64,000 bases of DNA from Gymnodinialimonas sp. 57CJ19 (GCF_038396845.1 NZ_CP151587.1:310001-374000), one strand, 5' to 3'; shown: positions 46,714-56,334, numbered from the stretch's first letter. Notes: generated by a model from the sequence alone, not told the origin. Program-made: numbers and translations.

Positions 46714-47859
46714 CTACCCCTCCCGCTTTTCAAAGTCGATGCGCGGGTCGATCCAGACGTACATCAGGTCCGAGATAATCCCGACACCCAACCCGATCAG
46801 CCCAAAGACATAGAGCGTCCCGAACATCACCGAATAGTCGCGACTGACGGCGGCCTCAAACCCCAAGCGGCCCAAACCATCGAGCGAGAAAATCGTCTCG
46901 ATAATGATCGACCCGCCGAAGAATACGCCGACAAATACCGCCGGGAAACCTGCGATCACGATCAGCATGGCGTTGCGGAAAACGTGGCCATAAAGCACGC
47001 GTCGTTCCGGCAGGCCCTTGGCCTTCGCCGTCATCACATATTGCTTCTTGATCTCATCCAGAAACGAGTTCTTCGTCAGGAGCGTCAGGGTCGCAAACGC
47101 GGAAATGGTGGAGGCCAGAACCGGCAGGGCAATGTGCCAGAAATAGTCGCCAATCTGCTGGATGAAGTTCATATCCTCGAACCCGTCCGAGGTGAGCCCC
47201 CGCAGGGGGAACCATTGCAGGTAGCGCCCCCCCGCAAAGACGATCAGCAACATGATCGCAAAGAGGAACCCGGGGATCGCATAGGCCACAATGATGATGC
47301 CAGATGTGACGCTATCGAAGGTTGTGCCATCGCGCACCGCCTTGCGGATGCCCAAGGGGATCGACACAGCATAGGCGATCAGCGTGGACCACAGCCCCAA
47401 AGAGATCGAAACGGGCAGTTTTTCCTGCACCAGCTCCAGCACGCCAATGGACCGGAAGTAGCTTTCGCCGAAATCGAAACGAAGATAATCCCACATCATC
47501 ATCACGAATTGCTCCGCCACCGGGATGTCTTCGGCAACGCAGGCTTCCTCATCAAGGTCCGGCTCTCCGGTGAAGCCGTCTTCGCAGACAATGCGGGCAA
47601 AGCGAAATTCCACCCGCAGGCTATCTAGGTACTGCGGCGGCAACCCCCGCGCGCCTTGGCTTTCGAATTCATTGTCGCCAATGGCTTCCGAGCCTCCGCC
47701 CGAAATACCGGCAAAGACGTCCCCCTCGCCCTCTAGCTGCGCGAGGACTTGGTCAATCGGGCCGCCGGGGACGAATTGGATGAGGATGAAGTTGACCAAC
47801 ATCACCCCGAGAAGGGTCGGGATGACCAGCAACAATCGTCTGAGGATGTAAGATCCCAT
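46714..47859 (-). CDS. yejB: Peptide ABC transporter permease (YejB-like)
   Basis: A 381-residue permease. The first helix (LLLVIPTLLGVMLVNFILIQ) is followed by the FVPGGPIDQ motif, an extracytoplasmic stretch with a Cys pair (VCEDGFTGEPDLDEEACV), and a permease core (LWSTLIAYAVSIPLGIRKAV; EAA-like TAKAKGLPERRVLYGHVFRN). It partners YejE in the inner membrane. It starts 6 bases after the yejA stop. Confidence 0.9.
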   Translation of the reverse strand: MGSYILRRLLLVIPTLLGVMLVNFILIQFVPGGPIDQVLAQLEGEGDVFAGISGGGSEAIGDNEFESQGARGLPPQYLDSLRVEFRFARIVCEDGFTGEPDLDEEACVAEDIPVAEQFVMMMWDYLRFDFGESYFRSIGVLELVQEKLPVSISLGLWSTLIAYAVSIPLGIRKAVRDGTTFDSVTSGIIIVAYAIPGFLFAIMLLIVFAGGRYLQWFPLRGLTSDGFEDMNFIQQIGDYFWHIALPVLASTISAFATLTLLTKNSFLDEIKKQYVMTAKAKGLPERRVLYGHVFRNAMLIVIAGFPAVFVGVFFGGSIIIETIFSLDGLGRLGFEAAVSRDYSVMFGTLYVFGLIGLGVGIISDLMYVWIDPRIDFEKREG

Positions 47860-47865
47860 AGTGGC

Positions 47866-49794
47866 TTAGAACGCCCCTTGGTCGCGCAGGGCCTGTTCAG
47901 CTTCGGCGTCAATCCACCAGAAATCGAGGAAGCCAAGCGAGTAGGGCGGAAGCTCTTCTGGGTAACGGTACATGTCGTAGTAGGCGACCCAATGGCTTGC
48001 GTTGTACCATTGGCCCACGCGGATCACACGGTCACGCAGCACCCGGTCCAACGCTGTGACAGCCACGTCCAGCTCGTCACGGGTCTCGGCGTTCACCACA
48101 ACCTCGATCAGTGCGTCGATGCCTTCATCGGCCAGACCCGGCACGTTGAAAAGGCTCTCGTCTGCCCCGATGGAGCCGAAGTATTGCCGCAGGCTGGCGC
48201 CGGGCTCGTAACCCATGGCGAAATGGTCGGTAATCATGTCGAAATCACCGTCGCGCTGGCGTTGCTGTAACTGGGCGTTGTCCACCCGGTTGAGCGAGGC
48301 ATTCACCCCAATGGCGCGCAAGTTTTCCACGTAGGGGTTGATGATCCGGTCAAACAGCGGGGAAGAGTTCAGGAACTCCACATCCAGCGTGTCGCCTTCC
48401 GCATTGCGCAACAGCCCGTCATCGCCGGGGGTCCAGCCGGCCTCTTCCAGCAAGGCCGTAGCGCGGCGCGACTGGCGACGATCCAAGGCCCGGTCCGGGT
48501 TAGAGGGGGGAACGGCATAGGCTTCTTGAGTGAAGACCGTTTCCGGCAACTGGTCTCGCAGAGGTTCCAGCAGTTCCAATTCAGCCGCAGACGGCAGGCC
48601 TTCGGCCTCCATCCACGTGTTTTCCCAGAAGCTGACGACCGGGGAATACAGGCCGTAGAACAGCGTCTCGTTCGACCATTCGAAGTTGAACATATGGGCA
48701 ATGGCGCTGCGCACGCGAACATCTTGGAACTGGGGGCGGCGCAGGTTGATCATGAACGACTGCCCCGAAGCAATGGTGCCATCGGGCAGTTCGGCCTGCA
48801 ACACGGTGCCGTTTTCCAGCGCCGGGAAGTCATAGTTGTTGGCCCAGGCCTGGCTGCTGCTTTCCTGGCGGAACGTGTAATTGCCCGCTGTAAAACCTTC
48901 GAACGCGGCAAGGCTGTCGCCGTAGTATTCGATACGGATCGAGTCGAAATTGTTGCGCCCTTGGTTCAGCCACAGGTCGTCGCCCCAGTAGTCGTCGTTA
49001 CGCACAAAGACCGTGCGGCGGCCGGGGTCCACTTCGCCCAAAACATATGCGGCAGAACCAATCAGCGGCTCCAGGCGGCTTTCTTCAAAATCGCGGCCAC
49101 TGGCCTCGTGGCTGGCTTGGCTGAACACCGGCAAGCCGCCCGCTGTCTGAATGCGGTCGCGCAGGGGCGCATCGGGGTTGAAGGTGTAGCGGATGGAGCG
49201 GTCGTCGATGACTTCGGCGCTCTCGATTGTATTGGGGATATTGGCTTGGAACGAGGGCAGGCCTTCATCGCGCAGGATTTCGTAAGAGAACAAGACATCG
49301 TGGGCGGTCATGGGGGTGCCGTCCGAAAACGCCACCTCATCGCGCAGGGTGAAGATCACGTAGGACCGATCTTCGGGGTAGGCGAATTCCGAGCAGAGCA
49401 GACAATAGGCCGAGCCGATTTCATCGGCGGTGCCTTCAAGCATCGGCTCAAAGAAGATCGAGGACAATACCGCAGGCCGCCCAATCCGGCTGTAGGGATG
49501 CATCGAATCGAAGGAGCCCGACGACCAGGAGAACGACATTTCGCCGCCACGGGGGGCGTCAGGGTTCACGTAGTTCAGATGCGGCGCATCGGGGCCATAG
49601 CCTGGTTCCCCGAAGGTCGAGATGCCAGACGCATGGATCAACCCATCTTCGCCGATCTCCTGCGCGTTCGCGCTGATCGCAAAGAGTCCAAGGATCAACG
49701 TCGCGCCAGCAAGGGGCAAGGCCAATGCCTGCCAAGGGGTGCGCGCATCCTCACGCGCTTTGGCGGCGGCTTTCGGGGCGTCATGGTTCTGCAT
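47866..49794 (-). CDS. yejA: Peptide ABC transporter substrate-binding protein (YejA-like)
   Basis: A 642-residue family-5 solute-binding protein. An N-terminal basic stretch precedes a signal helix (LALPLAGATLILGLFAISANA). The mature protein has NYVNPDAPRGGEMSFSWSSG, FEPMLEGTADEIGSAY, FTLRDEVAFSDGTPMTAHDV and FNFEWSNETLFYGLY, typical of oligopeptide-binding proteins of the YejA group. In enterobacteria Yej imports peptides including microcin C; the natural ligand here is unknown. The ATG at 49794 follows GGGAGGTGCAG. It leads the yejABEF operon. Confidence 0.9.
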   Translation of the reverse strand: MQNHDAPKAAAKAREDARTPWQALALPLAGATLILGLFAISANAQEIGEDGLIHASGISTFGEPGYGPDAPHLNYVNPDAPRGGEMSFSWSSGSFDSMHPYSRIGRPAVLSSIFFEPMLEGTADEIGSAYCLLCSEFAYPEDRSYVIFTLRDEVAFSDGTPMTAHDVLFSYEILRDEGLPSFQANIPNTIESAEVIDDRSIRYTFNPDAPLRDRIQTAGGLPVFSQASHEASGRDFEESRLEPLIGSAAYVLGEVDPGRRTVFVRNDDYWGDDLWLNQGRNNFDSIRIEYYGDSLAAFEGFTAGNYTFRQESSSQAWANNYDFPALENGTVLQAELPDGTIASGQSFMINLRRPQFQDVRVRSAIAHMFNFEWSNETLFYGLYSPVVSFWENTWMEAEGLPSAAELELLEPLRDQLPETVFTQEAYAVPPSNPDRALDRRQSRRATALLEEAGWTPGDDGLLRNAEGDTLDVEFLNSSPLFDRIINPYVENLRAIGVNASLNRVDNAQLQQRQRDGDFDMITDHFAMGYEPGASLRQYFGSIGADESLFNVPGLADEGIDALIEVVVNAETRDELDVAVTALDRVLRDRVIRVGQWYNASHWVAYYDMYRYPEELPPYSLGFLDFWWIDAEAEQALRDQGAF

Positions 49795-49963
49795 CTGCAC
49801 CTCCCTTTGGGCGTCTTGTTCATTGGCCAGCTTTGTTCTTACCGGCACTCCCATTATTATGGGTCATGTGACGTTAGTGACCAGCCCCCCCCAGGTTCAA
49901 GTTGAGATTTCGTGATCGGGCGGTGATCGCCTGCATTTTTGCCGATTCCCCAGGCACAAACGC

Positions 49964-49987
49964 AAAACGCCGCCCCAAGGGGCGGCG
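49964..49987 (-). terminator. Rho-independent terminator of the cytochrome c gene
   Basis: On the minus strand CGCCGCCCC pairs with GGGGCGGCG (49987-49968; 9 bp, 2-base loop) and runs into TTTTG. It lies 25 bases past the cytochrome stop. Confidence 0.85.
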
Positions 49988-50011
49988 CTGCGGATCGGAA
50001 AGACCGAATTC

Positions 50012-50524
50012 TTATTGTGTTGCGAGGTAGGCAATCAGGTTGGCGCGATCTTCGATGTCGCCCATGCCACCATAGCTCATCGCGGTGCCGGGGGCGTAAC
50101 CACGGGGGTTGGCGATGAATTCCGACAGGTTCTCAGGGGTCCATTCGCCGCCCAAGGTGGCGAGGGCATCGGAATAGCTGAAGCCATCGGCGGTCGCGAC
50201 GGGGCGATCCACGATACCGGCAAGGTAGGGGCCAACACCGTTACGGCCCGCGTCCAGGGCGTGGCAGGCCGAACACTGGCGCCACAAACGCTCACCCGCG
50301 CCTGCATCGGCAGCGGCGTAAACCTCTTCAAACGGGACGGCCACTTCTTCAACGACCTCAGCCGCGCCATCTTCAGGCACTGCCACGCGATACCCGCTGA
50401 CGTGGTCTTCGCTATGGTGGTCTACGTTATAAAGCTCCTCAGCGGCCCAACGGCCCAGAAGAAGTACCAGAAGAGCAACGCAGAGTGCGCCGCCGGCTTT
50501 AGTGATCGTCATCGTGTCGAACAT
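50012..50524 (-). CDS. Membrane-anchored class I cytochrome c
   Basis: A 170-residue protein with an N-terminal membrane anchor (GGALCVALLVLLLGRWAAEE), an acidic linker, and a cytochrome c domain with CSACH (about residue 84-88) followed by GRNGVGPYLAGIVDRP and the axial Met in GTAMSYGGM. It resembles cytochrome c552/CycM or cytochrome cy, which carry electrons from the bc1 complex to oxidases. The ATG at 50524 has GTGGAG upstream. It diverges from the prephenate dehydratase gene and ends in a clear terminator. Confidence 0.9.
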   Translation of the reverse strand: MFDTMTITKAGGALCVALLVLLLGRWAAEELYNVDHHSEDHVSGYRVAVPEDGAAEVVEEVAVPFEEVYAAADAGAGERLWRQCSACHALDAGRNGVGPYLAGIVDRPVATADGFSYSDALATLGGEWTPENLSEFIANPRGYAPGTAMSYGGMGDIEDRANLIAYLATQ

Positions 50525-50632
50525 GTCGGCTCCACGGGAATGTCGCTTGTTGGGCGTATCTATTGTGTTCCGTCTGCCTATGGCAAGGTGTAGGGAGCGC
50601 GACCAAACGACCTTTTTGCTTTGGAATTGACA

Positions 50633-51463
50633 ATGACAGACCGCATCGCCTTCCAGGGAGAACCCGGAGCCTACTCGCATCAAGCCTGCTTTGATGCCCG
50701 CCCAGACCTTGAAGCATTGCCCTGCGCCAGCTTCGAGGACGTTATCGAGGCGGTCCGATCAGGCGCGGCACAGCAAGCCATGGTGCCGGTGGAAAATTCG
50801 ACCTACGGGCGGGTGGCGGACATTCACCGCCTGCTGCCAGAATCAGGTCTGCACATCGTGGACGAGGCATTCGTGCGCGTGCACATCAACGTCCTTGGGG
50901 TGCCCGGAGCGACGCTGGAAGACGTCACAGAAGCCCACAGCCACCTTGTTTTATTGCCTCAATGCGGAAAGTTCCTGACCGAACATGGCATCAAGGGGCG
51001 GGTCAGCAGCGACAATGCCCGTGCCGCACGGGACGTGGCCGCGTGGGGAGACAAAACCAAAGCGGCTTTGGCATCCGAGTTGGCTGGCGACATCTACGAC
51101 CTCGAAGTTCTGGCCCGCCATATTGAAGATCATGACCGCAACACCACCCGATTCCTGGTCATGGCCCCCGAGGCCGACATGACGCGCCGGGCAGAGCGGA
51201 TGATGACCACATTCGTGTTCCGTGTCCGCAACATCCCCGCCGCGCTTTACAAAGCGATGGGTGGATTTGCGACAAATGGTGTGAACATGACGAAGCTCGA
51301 ATCGTACATGGTTGACGGGTCTTTCACCGCGACTCAGTTCTATTCGGATATCGAAGGCCACCCCGACGACGCCAACGTGCAACTGGCGATGGAAGAACTG
51401 GGGTACTTCACTGACAAGCTGAAGATCCTTGGCACCTATCCGGTCGATACCTCTCGCGACTGA
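50633..51463 (+). CDS. pheA: Prephenate dehydratase
   Basis: A 276-residue stand-alone enzyme that converts prephenate to phenylpyruvate for phenylalanine synthesis. The N-terminus IAFQGEPGAYSHQACFDA, the VPVENSTYGRV loop and the catalytic TTRF motif (RNTTRFLVM) are present. A C-terminal ACT domain (FRVRNIPAALYKAMGGFATN, ESYMVDGSF) should bind phenylalanine for feedback inhibition. There is no chorismate mutase domain. The ATG at 50633 is preferred over an upstream TTG at 50621. Confidence 0.94.
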   Translation: MTDRIAFQGEPGAYSHQACFDARPDLEALPCASFEDVIEAVRSGAAQQAMVPVENSTYGRVADIHRLLPESGLHIVDEAFVRVHINVLGVPGATLEDVTEAHSHLVLLPQCGKFLTEHGIKGRVSSDNARAARDVAAWGDKTKAALASELAGDIYDLEVLARHIEDHDRNTTRFLVMAPEADMTRRAERMMTTFVFRVRNIPAALYKAMGGFATNGVNMTKLESYMVDGSFTATQFYSDIEGHPDDANVQLAMEELGYFTDKLKILGTYPVDTSRD

Positions 51464-51499
51464 CGCGACCTTGCGCCGCCGGTTCGGGGGCGACCCCGC

Positions 51500-53401
51500 T
51501 TAGGGCAGCGTCATGGCGAATTGTTGGAACCCGTTTTCGGCCAACCCCAAGGGGGTCAGGCCCAATTCGGCACAGCGCGCGCCATGGGCCAAGGCGCCCG
51601 GTCCGGTCTCAAACACCACCTGAGCGCCCACGATGGGGGTGAAGCTGAACGTCGGCTCTACCACCGGGTTCAACGGTCCTGCGCTTTTGCTGATGTAACT
51701 GGCCACGGCATCTCTTATCGACAGCCGTGCCGAAATCACCTCTTCCGCCATTTCGGCGGCATGCATATGTCCGCCGCCTGCCGCGCGGTAGGAATTTGTG
51801 ATCACCAACACCTCATCGCGCGGGCCCAATGGCGTGCCGTCAGCCAGGCAGAGGTTACGAATGCGGCCGGCGGTGTCGAAAACCGCGTCCCCATCGGCAT
51901 TTGTCCGCGCCGGGCGTGACACGTCGATCTGATATCGCAGCCCGGCAAGCCGATCAAAGTTATAGGGCGCAAAGTCGTGGTCGATCAGTGGCTGGAGACC
52001 GGGTTTGCCGGGAAAAATCTGCCGGAACAGCGAGGCCGAACGTTCCAACCATTCCACCACCTCCTGCCCTGTCAGGCGCAACACGCTTAGTATGTTAGGG
52101 TAGGCATAAAGATCGGCGGCATGGCGCAACCGCAAGGGGCCCGCAGGCACATCGGTGAAATTACGTGGGCCGGACCGCCCGCCTGCCTTGAACGGCGCGA
52201 CCGCCGACAACACCGGTAGCTGCGCCAAAATCGGGTCTGTGGCGATCAGGGGTTTCGCCATATCCCATTGCGCATCCGCGATAACTTGCGTCGCGGCACA
52301 GGGCGCGATGACCGAGAAGAAGGTTTCCAACGGCACTTCACTGGCCCCTAGAAACCGCGCCACATAGGCGCGGGTTGCCTGATGCTCTACCGCAATCTGC
52401 TGGCGCAGCTCTGGATTGTCCGCGAAAATCCGGCCGCGTGTCTCCACTCCCAAAGCCCGCTTTTGCTTGGACGAAAAGTTTGCCGCCCTCGACTGACGCA
52501 CCCGCCACGGCCCGTGGCCCTCTGCCCGGTCCAACACCAGATCAATGCACCCCAGATGAGAGCCGTAGGCCCCCGGTTGAACGATAGGGGCGTAGGTGCC
52601 CTCTGATGCAAGGTCAGTGGCGTCAGCCCGCACCTTATGGGTATGACCCGCCACGACGCCATCAACCCCGGCAATCTGCGCCACTTGCAGCGCCACATTT
52701 TCCGCGCCTGCCGCAGCGTCGAGATGGCCATAGCCGGAGTGGGCCAGCGCCAGCACGATATCAACATCCTCCGCGCGCAGCGCAGCCACTTCGCCGCGCA
52801 GCGCGTCGAGCATATCGCCCACCGCCATACAGTCCTGCAAATGCGGCTTGTTCCACTGTGCCACCTGAGATGGCACACCGCCGGTGATGCCGATCCGCAG
52901 CGTGTGAACCTCGCCCACACTATCGGTGACCTCGCGGGCCAGAATGCAGCGCGGCGGCACAAAGCCGTAGCCTGCGGTGCAATGAACGTTGGCGGAAACG
53001 ATAGGGAACGCTGCCCCTTCAAGCGACGCAGAAAGATGCGGTAAGCCAAAGTCGAAATCGTGGTTTCCAAGGGTGGCCGCGTCATAGCCAAGGGCGTTCA
53101 TGGCGACGATCATCGGATGCAAGCGCCCGGCGGGGACGATCTCGGCCACGGCGGCATCGGCCAGAGGCGCGCCTTGCAGGGTATCGCCATTGTCGAGGAG
53201 CAGCACGTTTTTCGCAGCGGCTCGCGCCGCGTTGATCAACTCTCCTAACTGGGCCAAGCCGACGGAACTATCGCGGCGGTCGGTAAAGTAATCAAACGGG
53301 AGCAAATGTGCATGTAAATCAGTGGTAGCGAGCACCCGAAGGTGCACCGATTTGCCCGCCGCTGTCCCCTGCGCGGTTGCAATTTGTTCTGGGAAGGTCA
53401 T
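51500..53401 (-). CDS. 2',3'-cyclic-nucleotide 2'-phosphodiesterase/3'-nucleotidase-like protein (CpdB-like)
   Basis: A 633-residue metallophosphoesterase. N-terminal metal motifs are ATTDLHAHLLPFD, LLDNGDTLQG, LGNHDFDFG, LALAHSGYG and AGHTHKVR. A C-terminal 5'-nucleotidase domain carries the nucleoside-stacking region (FDRLAGLRYQIDVSRP, ITNSYRAAGGGH). This order matches CpdB. Unlike periplasmic CpdB, the protein starts MTFPEQIATAQGTAAGKSVH with no signal peptide, so it may act in the cytoplasm or use another route. The ATG has GAGGTAAGGG upstream. Confidence 0.85.
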   Translation of the reverse strand: MTFPEQIATAQGTAAGKSVHLRVLATTDLHAHLLPFDYFTDRRDSSVGLAQLGELINAARAAAKNVLLLDNGDTLQGAPLADAAVAEIVPAGRLHPMIVAMNALGYDAATLGNHDFDFGLPHLSASLEGAAFPIVSANVHCTAGYGFVPPRCILAREVTDSVGEVHTLRIGITGGVPSQVAQWNKPHLQDCMAVGDMLDALRGEVAALRAEDVDIVLALAHSGYGHLDAAAGAENVALQVAQIAGVDGVVAGHTHKVRADATDLASEGTYAPIVQPGAYGSHLGCIDLVLDRAEGHGPWRVRQSRAANFSSKQKRALGVETRGRIFADNPELRQQIAVEHQATRAYVARFLGASEVPLETFFSVIAPCAATQVIADAQWDMAKPLIATDPILAQLPVLSAVAPFKAGGRSGPRNFTDVPAGPLRLRHAADLYAYPNILSVLRLTGQEVVEWLERSASLFRQIFPGKPGLQPLIDHDFAPYNFDRLAGLRYQIDVSRPARTNADGDAVFDTAGRIRNLCLADGTPLGPRDEVLVITNSYRAAGGGHMHAAEMAEEVISARLSIRDAVASYISKSAGPLNPVVEPTFSFTPIVGAQVVFETGPGALAHGARCAELGLTPLGLAENGFQQFAMTLP

Positions 53402-53552
53402 TTTCGCCCTTACCTCGTGTTTGGTCAGAACTTGGCCTGTTGACCGCGGTTTTCGAAGGACTACACAGCGCCTGTACCCCGAATGTCAGGGGATTGCGCA
53501 ATATGTTGCCACGGCGGCACACCTTTGGGCAATGGTTACGAAAGGGTTAACG

Positions 53553-54536
53553 ATGCGCCTGAGCGAAGACGTCACTTTTGGGACTTCCGGCATGGACCGC
53601 GCGGCGGCTCTGCGGTTGGATCCCGACCGATTGCGGGCAGCCTTGCAGGCGGGATCACCGGTCTTGCCGGTTTGGCGGGGCAAGGTTCTGGTGGAGGGCA
53701 AGCCCGAGGATGGCGACATCAAGCTCGCCTATCGCACCATGGCCGACCCGGTCTTATCGAAAGCCAATGAAGTGCCAATTCTGATCGGCCTGCACGAAGA
53801 TGGGGAAACGCCGGTTTTCGCGCTCGATATATCGGTTTGGGAGCCGAAGACAGTGGATGAGGCAGCGGTTAATACGTTCCTTGATCCCACCGTGCAAATT
53901 CACCCGGCCGAGCGCCTTTCCGGCGCAGGGTTCCGGGAGCTGCGGGCCTTGCTGACCCACCTCACCCGCCGCGAGGCCGAGGTTGCAGCCACCGCACGCG
54001 CAACCATGATGTGGCATTCCACCCATCAGTTTTGCGCCAAATGCGGCGCGAAAAGCGCGATGACGCAAGCTGGTTGGCAACGCGATTGCACCAGATGCGA
54101 CGGCAAGCATTTTCCGCGCACCGATCCGGTGGTGATCATGTTGATTACCCACGGCGACAGTGTTCTTGTTGGACGCTCTCCGGGATGGCCCGAGGGGATG
54201 TATTCCCTTCTGGCCGGTTTCGTGGAGCCGGGCGAAACCATCGAGGCCGCCGTGCGCCGTGAGGTTTTTGAAGAATCCGGCGTCTACGTGGGCCGCGTAG
54301 ACTACCTTGCCAGCCAGCCCTGGCCCTTCCCCGCATCGCTGATGTTCGGGTGCAAAGGCGAAGCGCTTAGCACCGAGATCGAGATTGACCCGGATGAGAT
54401 CGAGGATGCCAAATGGGTCAGCCGGTCCCAGATGCTCGAGGTCTTTGCCGGGAACGACCCCACCATGTTGCCCGCCCGGAAAGGCGCGATTGCGCATTTT
54501 CTGTTGCATCATTGGCTGGCAGACACGCTCGATTAA
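53553..54536 (+). CDS. nudC: NAD+ diphosphatase NudC
   Basis: A 327-residue Nudix hydrolase that cleaves NADH/NAD and can remove NAD caps from RNA. A zinc ribbon is formed by CAKCG and CTRCDG (about residues 163-183). The Nudix box is GFVEPGETIEAAVRREVFEE plus SGV, and the NudC-specific SQPWPFPAS follows. The ATG at 53553 has AAAGGG 6 bases upstream; an ATG at 53532 is an alternative. Confidence 0.93.
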   Translation: MRLSEDVTFGTSGMDRAAALRLDPDRLRAALQAGSPVLPVWRGKVLVEGKPEDGDIKLAYRTMADPVLSKANEVPILIGLHEDGETPVFALDISVWEPKTVDEAAVNTFLDPTVQIHPAERLSGAGFRELRALLTHLTRREAEVAATARATMMWHSTHQFCAKCGAKSAMTQAGWQRDCTRCDGKHFPRTDPVVIMLITHGDSVLVGRSPGWPEGMYSLLAGFVEPGETIEAAVRREVFEESGVYVGRVDYLASQPWPFPASLMFGCKGEALSTEIEIDPDEIEDAKWVSRSQMLEVFAGNDPTMLPARKGAIAHFLLHHWLADTLD

Positions 54537-54626
54537 CCTCATGGGAAGGGTTTGCCGGTAGTCGGGCTTGACGCAATGGGTCAGGGACGGGCAGATCAGA
54601 GGCAAGCAAGAACAAATGGAACGGGC

Positions 54627-55097
54627 ATGAAATTCAAGGTGTCTGAAGACGTAGACGCGCCAGCGGATATCACGTGGTCACGGTTCACCGACTTTTCGGG
54701 GATCGAGGCCGAGGCAACCGGACGCGGCGCGGACCTGTCGCGGGTGGGTAATTGGACGACGGCCAGCCAAGGCAAAGGCTGGCGTGGTTCGGCAAAAATC
54801 CGGGGGCGTGTGCGACCCGTCACATCCGAAATCAGCGCGTTGAACGGACCGGAGCGGTGCGAAATCACCACCACCGTCGGCGGCATGGAAGCGGTCTATG
54901 AAATGACCTTTCTGGAATTGCGCGATGACATGACCCGCGTGCAAGTCACACTGGACCTGTCGGCCAGCACGCTGTCGGCGCGCTTGGCGCTGCAAACGCT
55001 CAAGCTGGCCCGGGGGCGAGTGATGCAGCGACTGCAAGGGTTGCTGGCTCGTCAAGGCAATTTGGCCGAAGACGATTACCGCCGCGCCCGCGCTTAG
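54627..55097 (+). CDS. SRPBCC-family protein (polyketide cyclase/dehydrase-like)
   Basis: A 156-residue START-like protein. The opening MKFKVSEDVDAPADITWSRF, and repeated beta-strand patterns such as WRGSAKIRGRVRPVTSEI and VYEMTFLELRDDMTRVQVTL, fit the SRPBCC ligand-binding fold. No catalytic residues can be named; it may bind a small hydrophobic ligand. It follows nudC by 90 bases and overlaps the convergent EamA gene by 4 bases. Confidence 0.75.
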   Translation: MKFKVSEDVDAPADITWSRFTDFSGIEAEATGRGADLSRVGNWTTASQGKGWRGSAKIRGRVRPVTSEISALNGPERCEITTTVGGMEAVYEMTFLELRDDMTRVQVTLDLSASTLSARLALQTLKLARGRVMQRLQGLLARQGNLAEDDYRRARA

Positions 55098-56035
55098 GGC
55101 TGTGGCGTGCCTGCGCGGCGTGCGCCCCGCTTGATGCCAAGCGACCGCTCGCGCAGGATGATCGCGATGCCTGCGAACACGATCAGGGCCGCGCCGCACA
55201 GCATGGTAAGGGATGGCACTTCTCCGAACACCGAGTAGCCCACGATGATTGCCAGAAGCATGGACGTGTATTCAAACGGCGCAATCAAGGAAGCATCGGC
55301 GTTGCGGTAAGACGACGTCAGCAAAATCTGCCCCACACCGCCCGCTAGTCCCGCCAGAATAAGCGTGACGTATTGGCCGGGCGTGGGCCACACCCACCCC
55401 CACGGCAGTGTCAGCAGCGACAAGACCGTCGCCGTGATCGAGAACCAGAAAACGATCGCCGCAGTGCGTTCGGTCTGCACCAGCTTGCGCACAAAGACCT
55501 GCGCCAGCGCCGCACAGACCGCGCCCATCAAAACCAGAACCGCGCCAAGGGCTTGGCCGGTATCGACGTTCTCCGGGTTTACGGCCAAGCGAGGCGACAG
55601 GACAATCAAGACACCGCCAAGACCCACAGCCACCATCGACAGGCGGAACATGCGCACTTCCTCGCCCAGGAACATCGCCGCGAAGATCACCACCAGGATG
55701 GGGGCGGCGTAGCCAATGGCCGTGACCTCGGGCAGCGGCAGAAGGCCAAGGCCCGCAAAGCCAAGGCCCATGGCCGACGTCCCCACCAGACCGCGCCAAA
55801 CATGGCCCATGGGGTTCTTTGTCTCCAAGCCATGGGCAAGGTCGTGCTTCATCATCAGCCAAGCCAAAATCACCGGAATGGCAAAGAGCGAACGGAAGAA
55901 CACCGCTTGGCCCGGCGGCACCGTATTGGCAGAGGATTTGATTAGCGACGCCATGGCAACGAACACGCAGACCGAGGCGATCTTCAGGGCAATTCCGCGA
56001 AGCGGGCGTTGCGGCATGGTTTGAGTTTCTGGCAT
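55094..56035 (-). CDS. EamA/DMT-superfamily transporter
   Basis: A 313-residue inner-membrane protein with about ten hydrophobic segments in two EamA repeats. The first repeat has VFFRSLFAIPVILAWLMM and AIGYAAPILVVIFAAMFLGE; the second has ASLIAPFEYTSMLLAIIVGY and FGEVPSLTMLCGAALIVFAG. Such proteins export metabolites or amino acids; the substrate is unknown. The C-terminus is basic (RSLGIKRGARRAG). ATGs at 56035 and 56017 are both possible. Confidence 0.88.
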   Translation of the reverse strand: MPETQTMPQRPLRGIALKIASVCVFVAMASLIKSSANTVPPGQAVFFRSLFAIPVILAWLMMKHDLAHGLETKNPMGHVWRGLVGTSAMGLGFAGLGLLPLPEVTAIGYAAPILVVIFAAMFLGEEVRMFRLSMVAVGLGGVLIVLSPRLAVNPENVDTGQALGAVLVLMGAVCAALAQVFVRKLVQTERTAAIVFWFSITATVLSLLTLPWGWVWPTPGQYVTLILAGLAGGVGQILLTSSYRNADASLIAPFEYTSMLLAIIVGYSVFGEVPSLTMLCGAALIVFAGIAIILRERSLGIKRGARRAGTPQP

Positions 56036-56334
56036 GGGCCTTGGGTACGCCTGTCGTCCCCACCTGCGCAAGGGCGGCGCCGCAAATTACCGGGTCGCTG
56101 CGCCGCTTTCAGCAAACGCCCCCAGATTGCGCCCCTAACATCAATCATCGCGGGGACACCGGGTTCCTGAATCGGGCCAGGGGGGAAGGTGAACCAATTA
56201 CCGGCATCCGCGTCCCACCAAGCCCCCCCGAGAGAACTATCGGGCTGGCAGACGTGCTAAACAGCTCGATGAATTCCTCGGCCAGTTCCCACTGTCCATG
56301 ATGCGCGTTTCAATCGAGAACGGCCAGGCTGGCC
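56036..56334. other. Intergenic stretch without recognised features
   Basis: The 299 bases between the EamA transporter start and the metallopeptidase stop hold no convincing gene, RNA or terminator. A plus-strand reading of 86 codons (56041-56301) has no ribosome binding site, low-complexity Ser/Pro content and no recognisable motif. The promoter of the EamA gene should lie at its left edge. Confidence 0.5.

Noticed and set aside
48526..49905. 459-codon open frame antisense to yejA
   Set aside because: Shadow of yejA; no motif, no ribosome binding site, and it would run through the yejA signal-peptide region and promoter.
56041..56301. 86-codon plus-strand frame in the gap between the EamA and metallopeptidase genes
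   Set aside because: No ribosome binding site, low-complexity sequence, and no similarity to a known family that I recognise.
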